Origin: Pelargonium x hortorum
Lineage: Eukaryota > Streptophyta > Magnoliopsida > Geraniales > Geraniaceae
Assembly (NCBI GenBank): GCA_036897525.1
Contig: JAYMTJ010000099.1
Coordinates: 1 to 31,196, forward strand
Length of the DNA stretch: 31,196 bases
Direction: 5' to 3'
Made by a program: the position numbers and the translations under genes. The notes under the pieces are model-generated. The model saw only the letters and a list, made by a program, of their open reading frames with translations. It was not told the DNA's origin and did no database searches. This document shows, one piece after another, positions 11,041-24,075 of the stretch (positions are counted from its first letter, which is position 1; every line of letters starts with the position of its first letter).

Positions 11041-12340
11041 ATTCTCTAGAAAAGAGGTTGTATTCGACCTAGGGACTTCTAAAAAAAGGGTTTGAGTCAA
11101 TCAAAAAGGAGGCCCGCTGAAAGATCCGGGCATAAAGATTTTATGTTTCGGAATTCGCTAAATTTAAGGGGTTCTCAAGAAAAAAACATTATTAGGAGGC
11201 TCTTCTGATAAGTAGAAATAAATGAAAGTAAAATCTGTAGCATAGGAGCTATCGAGTGGTCGTTATATAAGGGGTCCTAATATAGCCGTAAAAATAGAAA
11301 GAGTACGAAGTCCTAGTATTATGAAATTTTTTTCTCTAACTTAAAGGAAGTGTCTAGCCAATCACCGAATTTTAAAAGGAGAAGGGTCTTTCTAACTAAA
11401 TTAATACAATTATACCTAAGCTTTCCAGCGACCCTAGATCCATTATTTCCTATATGTGGGTTTTAGTTATACTAGTTTTCCTTAGACGACTTCAGTAGTT
11501 TCCAATAATAAAGATCCGGAATCACAGGGTTTCGAGATATTGGTGGTAAGATACAAAAGCACTCTTTGTAGGGTTTCCCGTTTCCACTTTCGAAGGTTTT
11601 CTTTTTGGGTTTTTTTAATACAGCTTTACTTTAGCTTTACACATTTTATTTTAACAGAAGTTCTACACTTAGGTAACTGCTAGGTTTTCTATTACTATAA
11701 TTGCGGGTTTTTTCGGGCTTTACCTATTTGAGATGATTGTTCTAGGAGTTGTGAGGTAACCCTATAATAAGAGTTCTCTCAAGAAAAAACACCCCAAGGA
11801 GTTTAGGGGGGCATAAAAACTAAAAAATGCGTTGTGCTTCTTACTGTTGTACATAGTCTAATAAGGACTAAACTTGTAGGAGCATCTCTCTTTCTAATGA
11901 GGGCTTTTATTCCCTATAATCTGAAATGAAACTGGAAAGCTGCTCAATATTTCAAAAAGAAAATCCTCGGTAAAAAGCATAGGAATTTGTATATCAACTA
12001 CCCAGGTCGAGACTTCAGGATTTCCGTTCAAACACTTGCTTCAGACTGAAAAAAAAAAAGGTATAACGCATAGCAAGAGATAACAGAATATCCTCATATT
12101 CTAACTAAAGAGATGTATAAAGAGAGTTTGGCTCCAGCGATATAGGCTTCTGCCGACCATAGAAGGTATTGTACATGTCTACCGTTTTATTTACTTCTAA
12201 TTCGGAAAAATACTGGATTGAGAGTCATAGCTTTTACCTTTCCTAAATACATTGACACCCTGCTTTTAAGACACCTATAAAAAAACCCACTCCAAAAAAA
12301 AGCAAATCTTTGCACTATATAGACTTTAATTCCTAACTCG
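11041..12340. other. AT-rich, homopolymer-laden spacer
   Basis: No gene is recognised, and all frames are short. The texture resembles 1-3340, with alternating A or T runs and G or C triplets and an 11-base A tract at 12049-12059. A stem-loop lies at 11112-11131. Nothing else with structure was seen. Confidence 0.45.
11112..11131. repeat. short GC stem-loop
   Basis: GCCCG (11112-11116) pairs with CGGGC (11127-11131) across a ten-base loop. It is a small GC clamp in AT-rich DNA, with no neighbouring gene. Confidence 0.35.
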
Positions 12341-13110
12341 GAAGCTGAAAATCTACTCTACTATCTTTCTAAGCCTTGTCCTTTGACAACTTCCCCTGAC
12401 AATTGCCTTTGTTCTCTTGCAAAAGCCACACTCATTCATTATTTGAAACTCTTCATTTTTAGCCCAGGAACTCCATACTCACTCTTTATTATATATGTTC
12501 CTCTAAGAGGAAGGAAAATAGGAAGAGTTTCTTAACAACTACTTGTAATAGAATACTAAGAAAATAAGTACAATACTAGGGAATACCAACAACAGTGAGA
12601 CCCAGAATACCCATAAGCTCCATAAGACTGGTATAATAGCAGATCAAGACTAAGAAGGCTTAGAACGGGCTATCAAGATACTACAGTATACAGCAGATAG
12701 AGAGTCTAGCTCCAGGTGGAGTTATTCTGAAGATAAGGAATGTAGCTCCAACACGGTATAGATATGAGCAGGAAACAGGCTCTGAAGAGAGTTGGTACAA
12801 AGATTAAGAGGATAGGCATGAATAAGATATAGAAAACAAGGGTTACAGTTCTTAAGCTTAAGGAAGAAAGTTTGGGCGCGTAGCTCTGGACAAAAAAAAA
12901 GTTAAGGAGTTGTTTTTGTTCCTTTGTTTCCAGTTTCAAATTCCCCATTAAATTAAGGTAGAATCTTTTCTAGTCCAAGATAAAATAAAAGGTGTGTTAA
13001 GCCTGGAATATTGAATAGGATTTTCAGTAGTCAAGTTCTGTAGTAAGTTTTCAATTCAATCGGAACAAAGCAAAGGTCGTCCATTTTAAGACTATACTGG
13101 ACTAGTTACA
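12341..13110. other. non-coding spacer, smoother patch
   Basis: No gene is recognised. The texture resembles 3341-5880, with few homopolymers apart from an A tract at 12892-12900. An 80-codon open frame on - (12706-12948) is leucine- and phenylalanine-rich but has no family signature and no supporting context. I treat it as chance. Confidence 0.4.
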
Positions 13111-14050
13111 GAGTAACCATTGTTAGTTAGACTTTAGCTCTTTTGAAAAAAGCTAATTAGTATAATTAAAAAAAAAGTAACTTTAACCTATTAAATATTA
13201 ACTCTATAAGCCTAAAAAAACACCTTACGGGTCTTGTTTAGCACATGGAAATGCTCCACTTCTAGCCCTAGTAAAGGCAAGTAAAACTGTAAATTTACGA
13301 ATAAGGTGGGTCCTGTACCTCCGTTTGCTGCTTAGGGATACTTACGCATCACATAATATTAAGTATAGAAGCGGAGGGTGTTCCTTTAGTAGAACTCCGA
13401 GTATAGCACATAGAGGTCCCGCCAAAGGTCTTAAGGCTCTGTATTTACCTTACCTAGCCTAAGGGGCCCTCGAAATCGGGATTATGGGCTATGTTTTAAA
13501 CATATACATGGGTTAGAACTTTCTTCTCCATATTATTTGTAACAATTCAAAAAAAAATTCTTGATCTAAAAAATACGAATTCTTATCACGGGAAGCGAAG
13601 CTAGTAGCACTCATTTTTCACAAGAGACTCCCCGATCAACATTTCCTACTCATCGAGTACTTCACCACCCGGAGGCGTGGATAAAGCCAAATCTCTCCGG
13701 GGTTCTCGTAAATCCCTACTTTAATAAAAGGGCATGGGTATCCCGTAAAATCCTGGTAAGGAATTTTTTTAGTACAAGTAAAGGCTCGTACAACGGGTTT
13801 TGGTACCGTTCTAATCTAGATTAATTGTCCTTAAGATTTGGGAAACTCTTGCCTTAGAGGGTCTAAGAGATTTTGTTCCTGAAGTTTAAGTTAAAGTAGT
13901 CTTATACGGCTTTCCAGTAAAGAGTTGCCTTTGTATTCCTCTTTTCTAGGGCAAAGATACACAGGCAAGAGAATTGAGATGCTTCTTAGTTTGGCACCCT
14001 TTCGTTTTGGGTACACTTGACAAAGACCTACTTGCATGCAAGGTATTTAG
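13111..14050. other. AT-rich, homopolymer-laden spacer
   Basis: No gene is recognised. A nine-base A tract lies near 13168-13176 and another near 13548. A more GC-rich patch at about 13620-13700 has no identifiable content. The 11-mer AAGGGGCCCTC occurs here near 13460 and again near 17884. It is too short to mean shared origin by itself. Confidence 0.4.
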
Positions 14051-14530
14051 GATTCCAGCTTCAATGGGTAGTTGCTTGTACTTGTATTCCGGTGTTGCTA
14101 ATTGAAGAGAACTGATTCTAGTCTAATGGAATTGTTGAGAGCTTATGGCTTATGGAACCTAGATCTCGAAAAAGGTTCCAGCACAGATTGAACAAGCCCT
14201 AATATGGGTACTCTAGGGATAGAGTTCAGATAGCTATTAAGATATCCAAAGAGCAACAACAAACTATGAAATTGAATGTTTCACGATCAACTGCTATTGA
14301 AATTGAACCTATAGTCCCTGAGAAAACTTGATCTGAATCTGATGATTTTAACTTAGGACCGAAGAGCAAGACAAGTCTACGGGTGCTACTAGCTTATCTA
14401 AGGGATCAAGGAGATCTTTGAGATGAAGTAATCTAGGTAGTCAGATCTCCATCTGTAGGAAAGAACTAAAATGACTTCGATCTAAGTTAGTCACAATTAT
14501 TATTCTTCGTTATAGTCTGAGTATAGTAGT
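14051..14530. other. smoother non-coding patch
   Basis: No gene is recognised. Texture and base mix resemble 3341-5880 and 9131-11040. It contains a 7-bp tandem, GCTTATG twice, at 14141-14154. Boundaries are by eye. Confidence 0.35.
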
Positions 14531-14930
14531 AAATAGAAAGTAATAAAGTTTTGCTAGCCAAGGGTGTGAGTTTCTTGTTTTCATAAAAGTGAGGATAATT
14601 TGAGAATTTTGTATGAATATGAATTTTCGGGGTTTATTGCTTGATAGCCCGTTTTAAGCATAAAAGTTTCCGTATTGTATAATGAGAAATGGCTCGAACT
14701 CTATATAAATCTTCTTCCTATTAACGCTTTAGAGTTCTCTTATTCCTGTACTTTATTTAGGTCTTTATTACCGGGAGGAACTTAGAAGATAGAAGAAACA
14801 AAAGGGAACACAAAAGAAACCTTTCAAGTTCAAGATCGGTCTATTAAAACAGGAATTTATAAAATACACTCGATTAGCTATAGCAAAGAAAAAAAGTCGG
14901 ATTCCTTCCTAATTATGTATTTACAACCCT

Positions 14931-14946
14931 TGAATGTTTGAATGTT
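14931..14946 (+). repeat. 8-bp perfect tandem duplication
   Basis: TGAATGTT occurs twice in direct succession (14931-14938 and 14939-14946). It is slippage-type and of low information. Confidence 0.55.
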
Positions 14947-15471
14947 AATGAAGTCTTAGGCTGCTTTTATTAAATTGTCATTTTGAACAGGCCTTTTTTT
15001 CTGAAAGCGATTCCGAATTTCAAGGACATATAAAGATCCTTTAATTATATACTCGTCAAGTAACGAAACTGTTTGACTTTACTAGCGTGCGTATCCCATA
15101 ACTATAAACTAATTCTGTATTCCCTGATAAATTAGCTGTAAGAGCTGAACCTTGCATAAAATTGAGTGCTAAGCATTTGAGGAATACGCACACAAACTAA
15201 AGCCCCTTGGCTAGATGTTATACCGACTTAAAAGAATAAGTTCAGTTTACTGCGCCTAGAAGAAAGAGTCCCCCCTTTTTTTAGTTTTAGCTCCAGTAAC
15301 CCTTAATGAAAATCTTGTTTAAATTGAAATACTGCCAGCCTGATTAGCGTTTGGGAACCTAAAGCCTGTCACTCTTCAGCAGTTTTTTACACATAGATAG
15401 AGCTGGTACGGAGAGTTTTACAATCCTATGGAAAAGCACTTTTAGCTACTAATAAAGGCTAAAGTACTATG

Positions 15472-15485
15472 ACTTTTGCAAAAGT
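15472..15485. repeat. 14-base perfect palindrome
   Basis: ACTTTTGCAAAAGT reads the same on both strands. The inverted arms have no spacer. No gene or promoter is recognised next to it. Confidence 0.5.
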
Positions 15486-18400
15486 ATCTTAACGATCCTG
15501 CTAGACTTTTTTTCTAAAACTACAGTAGACGTAGAATAAAAGTATGCACAAAAAGAAAGAGGGACATGCCGAAATGACCTCTTACGCGCTAAAAGTCCTT
15601 AGAGAGCTTGATCTTGTTTTATGGATTTAAAAAGTCAATATCAAGAGGTTTTGGCGCCTGCATTTGATTTGCTGGGATAAGCAATTTAAGTGTTTATGTT
15701 AATAGATTTTGAACCAAAGCATTCGTTAATTTAGGGGTAAGCCAAGAGAAAGAAGCTAGCAATCTTAAGAACTCCGCTAAGTTATCCTACCTCCAGGATT
15801 GAATATTCACTTATATAGAGGATTTTGATTCTTTCCCAGTTATGATTAAGGATCCTTATCTCAAGTCCCGGGAGTAAAAGAAAAGCACAGGAAACTTAGA
15901 TATCAAACCTATACTTTAAATCATAGATCGTAGGTTGAATACGCACATACCCTACAGTGGAAGTTCTAGCTGTTTAATAGATTATTTTGGATCACATCAT
16001 ATCTCCTTTCAGAATAAATCGCCAAGAACATAATCACTGAGATTATATGAATACTCCTGTTATTCCGACTTTACCTTTACTAGGAATCAGAAGCTTTTAT
16101 GCCGGGAGCTACTTCCTTGTTGGATTTTTTTATACTTATAATTAATTATTAAACGAGTTTAAGTTAAGATAGGACACTTGCAGCCCCCTTCTCTTATGCT
16201 TTTCCGATTTGTATTATTTTTGACCAAATAAGTTCCTTTCGAGCACTAAGAAGTTAGGATCGTTCGATTGTAAAAAGTTTTAAGGGATTCCTTTAACTGG
16301 GTTGGGGGTTACTTACTATATTTGGATATTACTCGACTTTTCTTTTCATTAAAGCCCTTCCAGAAGTATAATACTAAAAGATTTGCGGATTTCCTCTTTA
16401 CTTTGGCTTGGATTATAAAAGCAATACTAATTAAACTTATCTACATAGGAATTCCTTATCTCTAACAGAGTACTTGAATTCATTTGGCTAACCCTGTTGT
16501 GTTGATACGGAACAATAAAAGCATAATTTTATTTAGTAGGCTCCATTACCTATAGAGAAAAACTCCCGAGCTGGACGATTTAAGCGTCTTCTTTATTGTA
16601 TTTACTGTGTTGAAAATGAGTTTATTTAGGGTAGTTCTCTTTGTGCAGTTAATAGAATTCAAACCTATTGAAACGCACGAAAATTAAGAAAATGTAGAAA
16701 AAATCGTACGTATAAAGTAAAGGGTCTTGGAATTCTTTTCCATAAAAAAGAGTTTTTAGCCCTATTTGAGTGGGATACCCTTAAATAAAGTACTGGTTAT
16801 CTTATCTTGAGACAGGGCTGCTAGAATTGTTTTGCACAGTTAAAGCTAAACTTTTGCCCATAACGAAAAGAATTCCTTTTGAGAAATAAAAGGAGAATCC
16901 TAAAGATTTATTTGTTGAGATCTGATTTGTCGATTTAGTATTGGACACAGGTATTTATAGATAATTCTAGTAAACCAAAAGATCTAATTTATAAGGCATA
17001 AAGTGAAGGTTAGAGTATTTAGATTAGGCTCGAGGATAAAGAAAGTAGGATAAGTTCTTTTTTGACTTCTGTCTTTGGAAAAATCTAACTAAAAAGATAT
17101 TGCAGAAGCAGTATTTCGGATTAGCTTTCTATATTAATTACATACAAATTGCCCTTGAACTTTTATAAAGTTTAAAGTAGGCTAGGGAAAGGGGCAAAAA
17201 CTATTCTATTCTTCAAAGTTGGGGTTGATCTTTCCAGTACCAGCTGTTCTCCTCTAATCTAAAGAGGAAAGTTACATATTTGGTATTCTAATTTTAGCTA
17301 TATCTGCCACCAGTAGGTCAAATTACGCTAAACAAAATTCTGGATTATGTAAGAAAATAAAGTGTTTGTTGTCAGTGGGTATTACTGTAATAAATAAAAG
17401 GGGCACTTTATATAGAATATAGACCTTAAGGAAGTACTCCAAAATCGTGGAAGCGGGGCAAAGCTAAAAGGGAAAGTAATGCGGGAAAAGGCGTATCTAG
17501 GTTGTTTCTGTATAGCTTTCTTATTCACAGCCCTACCAAGTCTGGAAAATGAAGACCTAACTTCTGTTTCTACTGTTTTAAAAAAAGGTGAGTAATAAGG
17601 TCCCTTAAAGAGTTTAGTACCAGTCTTGGTTGGATATTTTAAAGTGGCCAATTCCCGCAGGACTAGAAAGGGAATAATATCAAGACATTTAAGAGACTTC
17701 CCTCAAACAATTAGACTTAAAAACACCTCTGTATCCTAGCTTTCGCTATAAACCGTTAGCTATAAAGTGGGTTATCAAAATAGACTTGCGTATTTTATAA
17801 ACGGGTAATTTTAATTCTCTTTTTTGCGAAAATAGAGTTTTCAAACATTTGTCCTTCATCTCATTTTATAAGCTATTCCCGTTAAGGGGCCCTCTTGCAA
17901 AAAAATTATGCTGGTTTATTAGGAGAAGAGCGGGATCCTTTATTTGTACTTGTGGGCGCTTAACCTGGATTCTGGTAGTATATAATTCATACTAAGGGCT
18001 ATTCATCAAAGTGATAAAGGTCTGCCGAAAGTTTTTTTAAATCCCAAGAAATTCAAGCGAGTAACTTATATCCTGTAGAAAAAACTAGGGAACTTCGTTT
18101 GTTTTATAAAGAAAGCTGTACTCATGACTATGAAAAGGAATTCTGAGGTTAATGCCTGCGAAAGGGCCCGAGTTGCGGTGCGGGGAATAAATTGAAGCAC
18201 AGGCTGTACTCCGGAAAGTCTATATTATAAGGATCCTATTTTACTTGGAAACCCGAGGTTATTTGCCCAAGAGAGATACACCGGCCTAGCTATGCATCAT
18301 TTAAAACTGCTTACTGTAGATAGAGCAAGTTTGATAATCCCCAATAATCTGGGCTATTCATATTTTAAGTTTAAGATGCCAAGAAAATGATATAGCAGAT

Positions 18401-19332
18401 TCCTTAAAAGAGCTTGTCCCTAAGAAAAAAAAACTTCCGTTGTTCCTTAATAGTTTAACCTTTCCTTTCTATTTCACATAGACAAAGAGGAAAACACCGC
18501 GTATGTTAGTTCTATTTGGTTCGTTAATTTAATTGTTTTAACCTTACACTTAATAATAATAAAGTAAGCCCTCTGCAGATAACAACTTTAACCTCTACCT
18601 TACTAAGTCAGCACAAGGGCAGCATTGCATAAGAAGAAGTGTAGCTTACGAGATAAGGGCCTCTATAAATAGGCAGCAATTCCCTATATGTAAAGGAAGT
18701 TACACAAGAGGAAAAGTCGTACTGGGGACTATATGCTATTACGGTGAGGCTTGCGGATTTAAGCTAGAACAAGGTTTAATAAAAAAAATGGGTATATGAG
18801 TAATTAAAGGATCCAAGTCAATATATAATAAAGTAGAGAGGGATTTCTTTCTATTCAGTAGTCCGAATATTTCGCCCTTTATCCGGGGTACACGGGAGCT
18901 TAAATCAACCTGTACTTTATCCCTTGTTAAAAGCTAGGTGTTATTCTCACTAGAGCTTAGCCCCTTTTAGAAGACACTAGTAAAAGTCTCCCATCTGTAG
19001 GAAAATAAATGTATCCCGCTTCGACTCCGGAAACTGTTTATCTTAAGAATAAAAATAAGAAGTGTTCTAAAGTACTAAGTAAAGAGACTGCATTTCTATT
19101 AAATATCAATAACTGCTTAAGAGACGGGCTTGGTAAATAGTTGATTATTACGCGAGAGCAACTCCCCTAATATAGAAACAAGATTGTTAAACTGAGCCCT
19201 TTAAGCTTTCCTAGATAGTTTGAGAAATTATTTACAAACATGAAAGATAGGGAAGACTCGTCGGGGGCCATTTTGAAGCCTTAGATTAAGTGCAATTCCA
19301 ACATTTGTAATGTGGCAGATAGGGCGCTACTT

Positions 19333-19349
19333 CCCCTTTTATTAAGGGG
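19333..19349. repeat. stem-loop CCCCTT/AAGGGG
   Basis: Six perfect base pairs, CCCCTT (19333-19338) and AAGGGG (19344-19349), enclose a five-base TTATT loop. It resembles the small stem-loops that can stabilise mitochondrial transcripts, but no gene is upstream. Confidence 0.4.
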
Positions 19350-22275
19350 TTCCCACTTTTTTGGGGGTAACTAACTTAACTCTTTTTTACAAAATTCGTA
19401 ATTAAAAGTCCCTGGATGCTTTTGCGAAAGGTAAGAATTCAAAATGAAGTAGAATATGTTCCTTTCATTTCTTATTCAACACCAATTTAAGAGAATTGCT
19501 AATAATGTAGCAGGCGACCATTAAGAGACGAATGGCAAAGGTCTTGTAGTAGATCTATCAAAGTTTAATGTTAATAAGACTATAAAGAAAGTGAAACCAA
19601 CCAATCGGCATAGCAAACTGAAAGCTTTAAATAGCATCTATTTTTCTTGACATTTGAAGACCTCGGGAATTTAGCACAACTTCCAGCCTTTGTTATTTTT
19701 AACCTTTCCTTTTTTAAGATTCAGTACTAAGGAGAATTTCTTAATTATCTTAATGACTAAACCTTTTCTAAATTTGGTAGAATCGAAACAAGAACTTTTA
19801 TTTAGGGAAGCCGCTTTAAGTTTAGCTATAAACACAACTTAGAAAGTTAATCCCCTTTATTATATATTATATGAAGGAATTTCTATTTTTCATAAGTTTT
19901 TTTAAGCCTCATAATTAAACCCATATTATTAATGTCTGTATTATTTACAGTTTCACCATTAATAAGGTATATAAACTGCTTTGCTGGATCTTATATTTAC
20001 CGCTTTCTAATTCTAAGCTAATTCTTTTGTAAACAAAGTAACTTAGCAATTTCTAGGGTAGGGATAAGGGATATCTCAGTACTAAAACTAAAGTAGAATA
20101 TTACAGTACTTTTAAGAAACAATGAATTATATAGGAGCTAGTTTAAGCATACTGTTTAAAACATTAAGCGAGCATCTCCTTAACATAGAAAAAGGGTTGT
20201 TTCAGGTAAGGGGGTACTTAAAACTTATGAAATTCAGTAATAGAAAACACACATTTACTCATCTGAAAAAAGAGTATACGCAAGGACCTCCCCTAAATGA
20301 AACCCAGTCTTCGGCTAAACCAGTACCTTTTTTAACAAAGCCCAGCAAGAAAAAATAAGCGGGTTCTGAAACTACAATTCATTCTATCTATCACATTTTG
20401 GCTGACTGAAAGTCAATCTTGTGGACTTATGTAAATTTAGATCAAACTAATAAAGGGCACCCAGAGAGAACCCCCTTGTCCAGCATATCATATATTTGTT
20501 AAATTCTAATTGAATTGGAACTTGCTGGGCTATGCTAAATAGGAGGGTAGACGATTAAATATGAACCCCTTCTTTCTAAAAGGACGCGTTAAAAAGCAGG
20601 ACATTAGTCAAATTCTCAGTCATATAAGCTAAGAAATTCCTGGACTTAAGAAACAACACATTGCCCCTTTAAATCTCTTTCCTAAGCTAGACATATTTCT
20701 CATACAATACACATGTTCCTTATTCAGCTTAGTTACGCTTGTAAAGCGGGTCACAGAGTCCTTTTTATCGTTAATTTTCCCGACAAAGAAAAGAGTTACT
20801 TATTCGTTTTATTTAGTCACTTTTGAGAGCCGACTTGAAGTCTGGTTACTCGGATTTATAACTCAGAAGACCCTAATGTTAGTGATTTATTTTCTCGGTT
20901 GGTTAACTAAAGTCCTAAATGAAATATATTAGGGTTTTTTGAGTTGAGATATTTACTTATTTGACTCTGATTTGTTCTAAGATACGATACGGGATTTACT
21001 TTAGAAATGGGAAGGACCTCTAAATAAACCTAAAGTGTCCCTATACCCGCTCCCGACTACTCTATAATTGCTCTAACTTGGCTATTGATCCAGAATCAAG
21101 ACTCTCTGTTAAAGTACTTTAACTCCTTTATCAACAAATCAAAGTATAAGAGCTCTCTTTTTAAACATAGACAGAACTAGAGGAAAACAGTAATATAAAG
21201 GGACTTTTGTTTTTTATAGCATACTTAGGTGTTTTTATCAAATTAAATAACTTTTATTGACACATATTAATTAAGGATTCGTTAGATTTCCGAGGAATAG
21301 AACTACTTCTTCAATTTCTTTAATGATAACCTTGCTAATTCTCTAGTATCTCCTTAGTTTTTTTACTAGTTCATAGTGGGTAGGGTAGCTTGGTTGGTTA
21401 TTTAGAGTTCCTAATTTAAATGAATGCTATATAAAGAAGTGGTAACGGGGTACCCTTTTGTAAGTTATTAGGCGACTCTTTACTTTAAGTTAGATTTTTA
21501 CTGCAGAAGCTGCTTATATAGGGGAGACTTCTCAGGAACTCTTAGCCTAGTAGGACTGCCCCCCGAAATACCTTACTTTTACGTTGAAGCTCCTATGAAC
21601 TCTGGGTGTCCTTTAATTTAATACCCATGTAATATCTATAAATTAAACTAAACTTTCAAAACCTATACTCGTACTCGAAAGTAATCCTTTACTTTAATGC
21701 GGGACTCTATTTCTGGTTTTATAGCACTTACAATTATTTAGGAAGGAAATGCTCTATCAACGCGAGGATTCTTTGATAGTAAGTCTCTGTCTTCTATCTG
21801 CACTACTGGGATGGCTAGGATGAAAGGTTTTAAGAATAATAGAAAAAAAGATTTAGTGTAAACTTTAGGTACTGAATGCAAGCAAATTGGTTGATAAAAA
21901 ATATCAAAGCTTTCTTTTCTCGACCCTTACCTTAGGTAGTAACTCTCGTATAAATGCTTAAGGTTTCCTATATAATTCTAAACTTTTGCGTAATATAAAC
22001 AACCAAAGAGCCTAAAATAGTATATCTTGAATTAGCCTTGTTCTGGTGTAACTAAGAAGTTATCAAATGTTAATGCCCGTTCTATAGGTTCCTCTTTATC
22101 TCCAAATTATCTGGTATATTAAAATATCAAACCTCTAAGATATGCTGCACAGAACTTTTCTAATCTAATCGTTGCTTTAGTAAAATCCTAAGAGTAACTT
22201 ACAAGAGGAGTCTCATATGAGAATAGTTAATTATTATGAGGTCAAATTTGCGCAGTAATGTCAAATGACAAGAAG

Positions 22276-22330
22276 AATCAAGCAGAGCGCAGTGGATTAA
22301 TAGGAAAATGTCGCAGGTTCAAGTTCTACC
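22276..22330 (+). other. possible tRNA-like trace (D-like and T-arm segments)
   Basis: The segment at 22311-22330 resembles a tRNA T arm preceded by a variable region: GCAGG, the seven-base loop TTCAAGT and TCTAC give four of five stem pairs, one of them G-T. Upstream, GCGCAGTGGATTAAT (near 22287-22301) resembles a D arm. No credible anticodon stem and no pairing acceptor ends were found, so this is not a functional tRNA. It could be a relic with a lost centre, or coincidence. T-arm text is close to that of plant mitochondrial trnK, but I would not name a parent. Confidence 0.2.
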
Positions 22331-23282
22331 AAAAAAAAACATGTAAATAATAGTAAGGCATGAAATCCATATTATAGGACTTCCCCCCTTTTTTTTAGAG
22401 GAGTTTTGGGATTTAAGCTTTAACTACAAGTACTTCAAATTTCGGTCAATAAACTTTTTTAATTTAAACACCCCGTACTAATGGCCTAAAAAAAGAGTAA
22501 TCCTAAGCCAAAAATATCGCGGGAGTCTAAATTACACGGTTAGCGGTCGCAGATAGATAGGGGAATTCCTTAGGGTTAGTAAAAGCCTTGATACCTGCTG
22601 CATTCAAACCTATTTAGATATTAAAAAAAGAACTTTATAAAATATAAAAGAATAATAATATAATAATTTAAGCGTCTCCAAATACCAAGTAAATTCTAAC
22701 TAAATAGAATTCGATTTATTTGTTCTAATAAATCTTAAACGGAGGCTCTTAAATCGGGGCTTTTTACGTGAATTCTGGGAATAGGCAAAATGACATCTTA
22801 ATTGCGAACACCTACTTCTCTACTACTATCGAGTATATTTGTTATATAGGTTCTATATACTACAGCCATTTGAGCAATTTTACCTCGTTGAACGGGGCCC
22901 CTTCTAGTTAGTTTTTTTGAAATAGCTCCTCTCAGTATAATATCTGAAAAGCGATTAAAAAAAAGGGGTACAAGGGTAGGCTTTAAACCCCAGGAATTTA
23001 CACAATTACAGCAAAAATGGACCCTAGTAAAGTAAAAGTAAAACAGAATTTTTTAGTTAAAAACAAACCACAGGATTAACTCCATAAAAAATGAAAAATC
23101 CCTTATCTAGTATCTGTAGAGTGATTTTAGGCTTTGAGTCATTAGCACAACCTTCACCCGGGTTCTGATAAGTCTTTTATAAGTTCCTGTAACTTTTCTC
23201 TATTTCTCTTTATTAAGGGGAGTAGAAAAATTTAACAAATAGCTTTACTCCAGACACTGAAATTATACCCAAGATAGTGTTT

Positions 23283-23310
23283 TTCTAAAGTTCTAAAGCA
23301 AAGTGCTTTA
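23283..23310. repeat. 8-bp tandem running into a 7-bp stem-loop
   Basis: TTCTAAAG is repeated in tandem at 23283-23298. The second copy runs into a hairpin, TAAAGCA (23294-23300) and TGCTTTA (23304-23310), with the three-base loop AAG. It is a compact ordered element in otherwise featureless DNA. Confidence 0.45.
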
Positions 23311-24062
23311 AAGAAGGATAACTCATAATAAATAATAAAGCCATAATCCGCCCGCATTCTCAAAGTCAAAAAAAGGCCTAGGGGATGTCTCTACTAAAGC
23401 CAATTATAAGTCCTTTAACATGCTCTATAAGAAGAGATCGTACACTTGTACTACATACAAACAAATATAGAGGGTGCCTCAAAACCTCATAAAAGAAGGG
23501 GTTGAAGATTACCTTCTAAATTGAAAGACGCATTTGATTTTAGACCTACCCAGGAAGTGCTAAACTCTAAAATATACCCTAGGAATCGCCCCTTGTTTTA
23601 AAACTCTGATCTTATATCTAAGAGGAAAGCTTTTATACATCTATTGTAGAAATTGGAATTTAGAAGTGAGACACTCGTAGATGATCTTATATAACCAAAG
23701 TCTTATTCTTAAGAACCCGGGAGCTTTCTAGTTTCTTCGGTGCATAGAGGTTTGTTTTGTGGGCCTGTCTGATATAGGATTGAATTAACTATCTTAATTA
23801 AGAATAAGCATAACTAGATTACAAAAGTATACTAAAACAATTCCATAGGTGTTGAAAAAAGAAACGGCGGACTCAATCTATAAGATCTATATAAACGCCC
23901 CTTGGACATAGTACGACACTAAGGAAATGAAGTCTTAAAAGGAGTCTTGCAAATACATAGCAACTCCGGAATCGGGATAACATCTTTAGCAGAATAGAAT
24001 GTTAGGAAAATCCTTAGAAAACCCTGTTGAACTCCCCTGCAAGAGCTCGGGTCAAACTTCTC

Positions 24063-24075
24063 TGAGCTTCGCTCA
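24063..24075. repeat. TGAGC-TTC-GCTCA mini-hairpin
   Basis: Five perfect pairs close a three-base loop. Short hairpins with a TTC loop like this are frequent in plant mitochondrial spacer, which is from general knowledge and not tested here. Confidence 0.35.

Noticed and set aside
17382-17651. 89-codon open frame on the minus strand, the longest outside the polymerase.
   Set aside because: No domain, signal or family resemblance, no supporting neighbour, and a length expected by chance in 31 kb of this composition.
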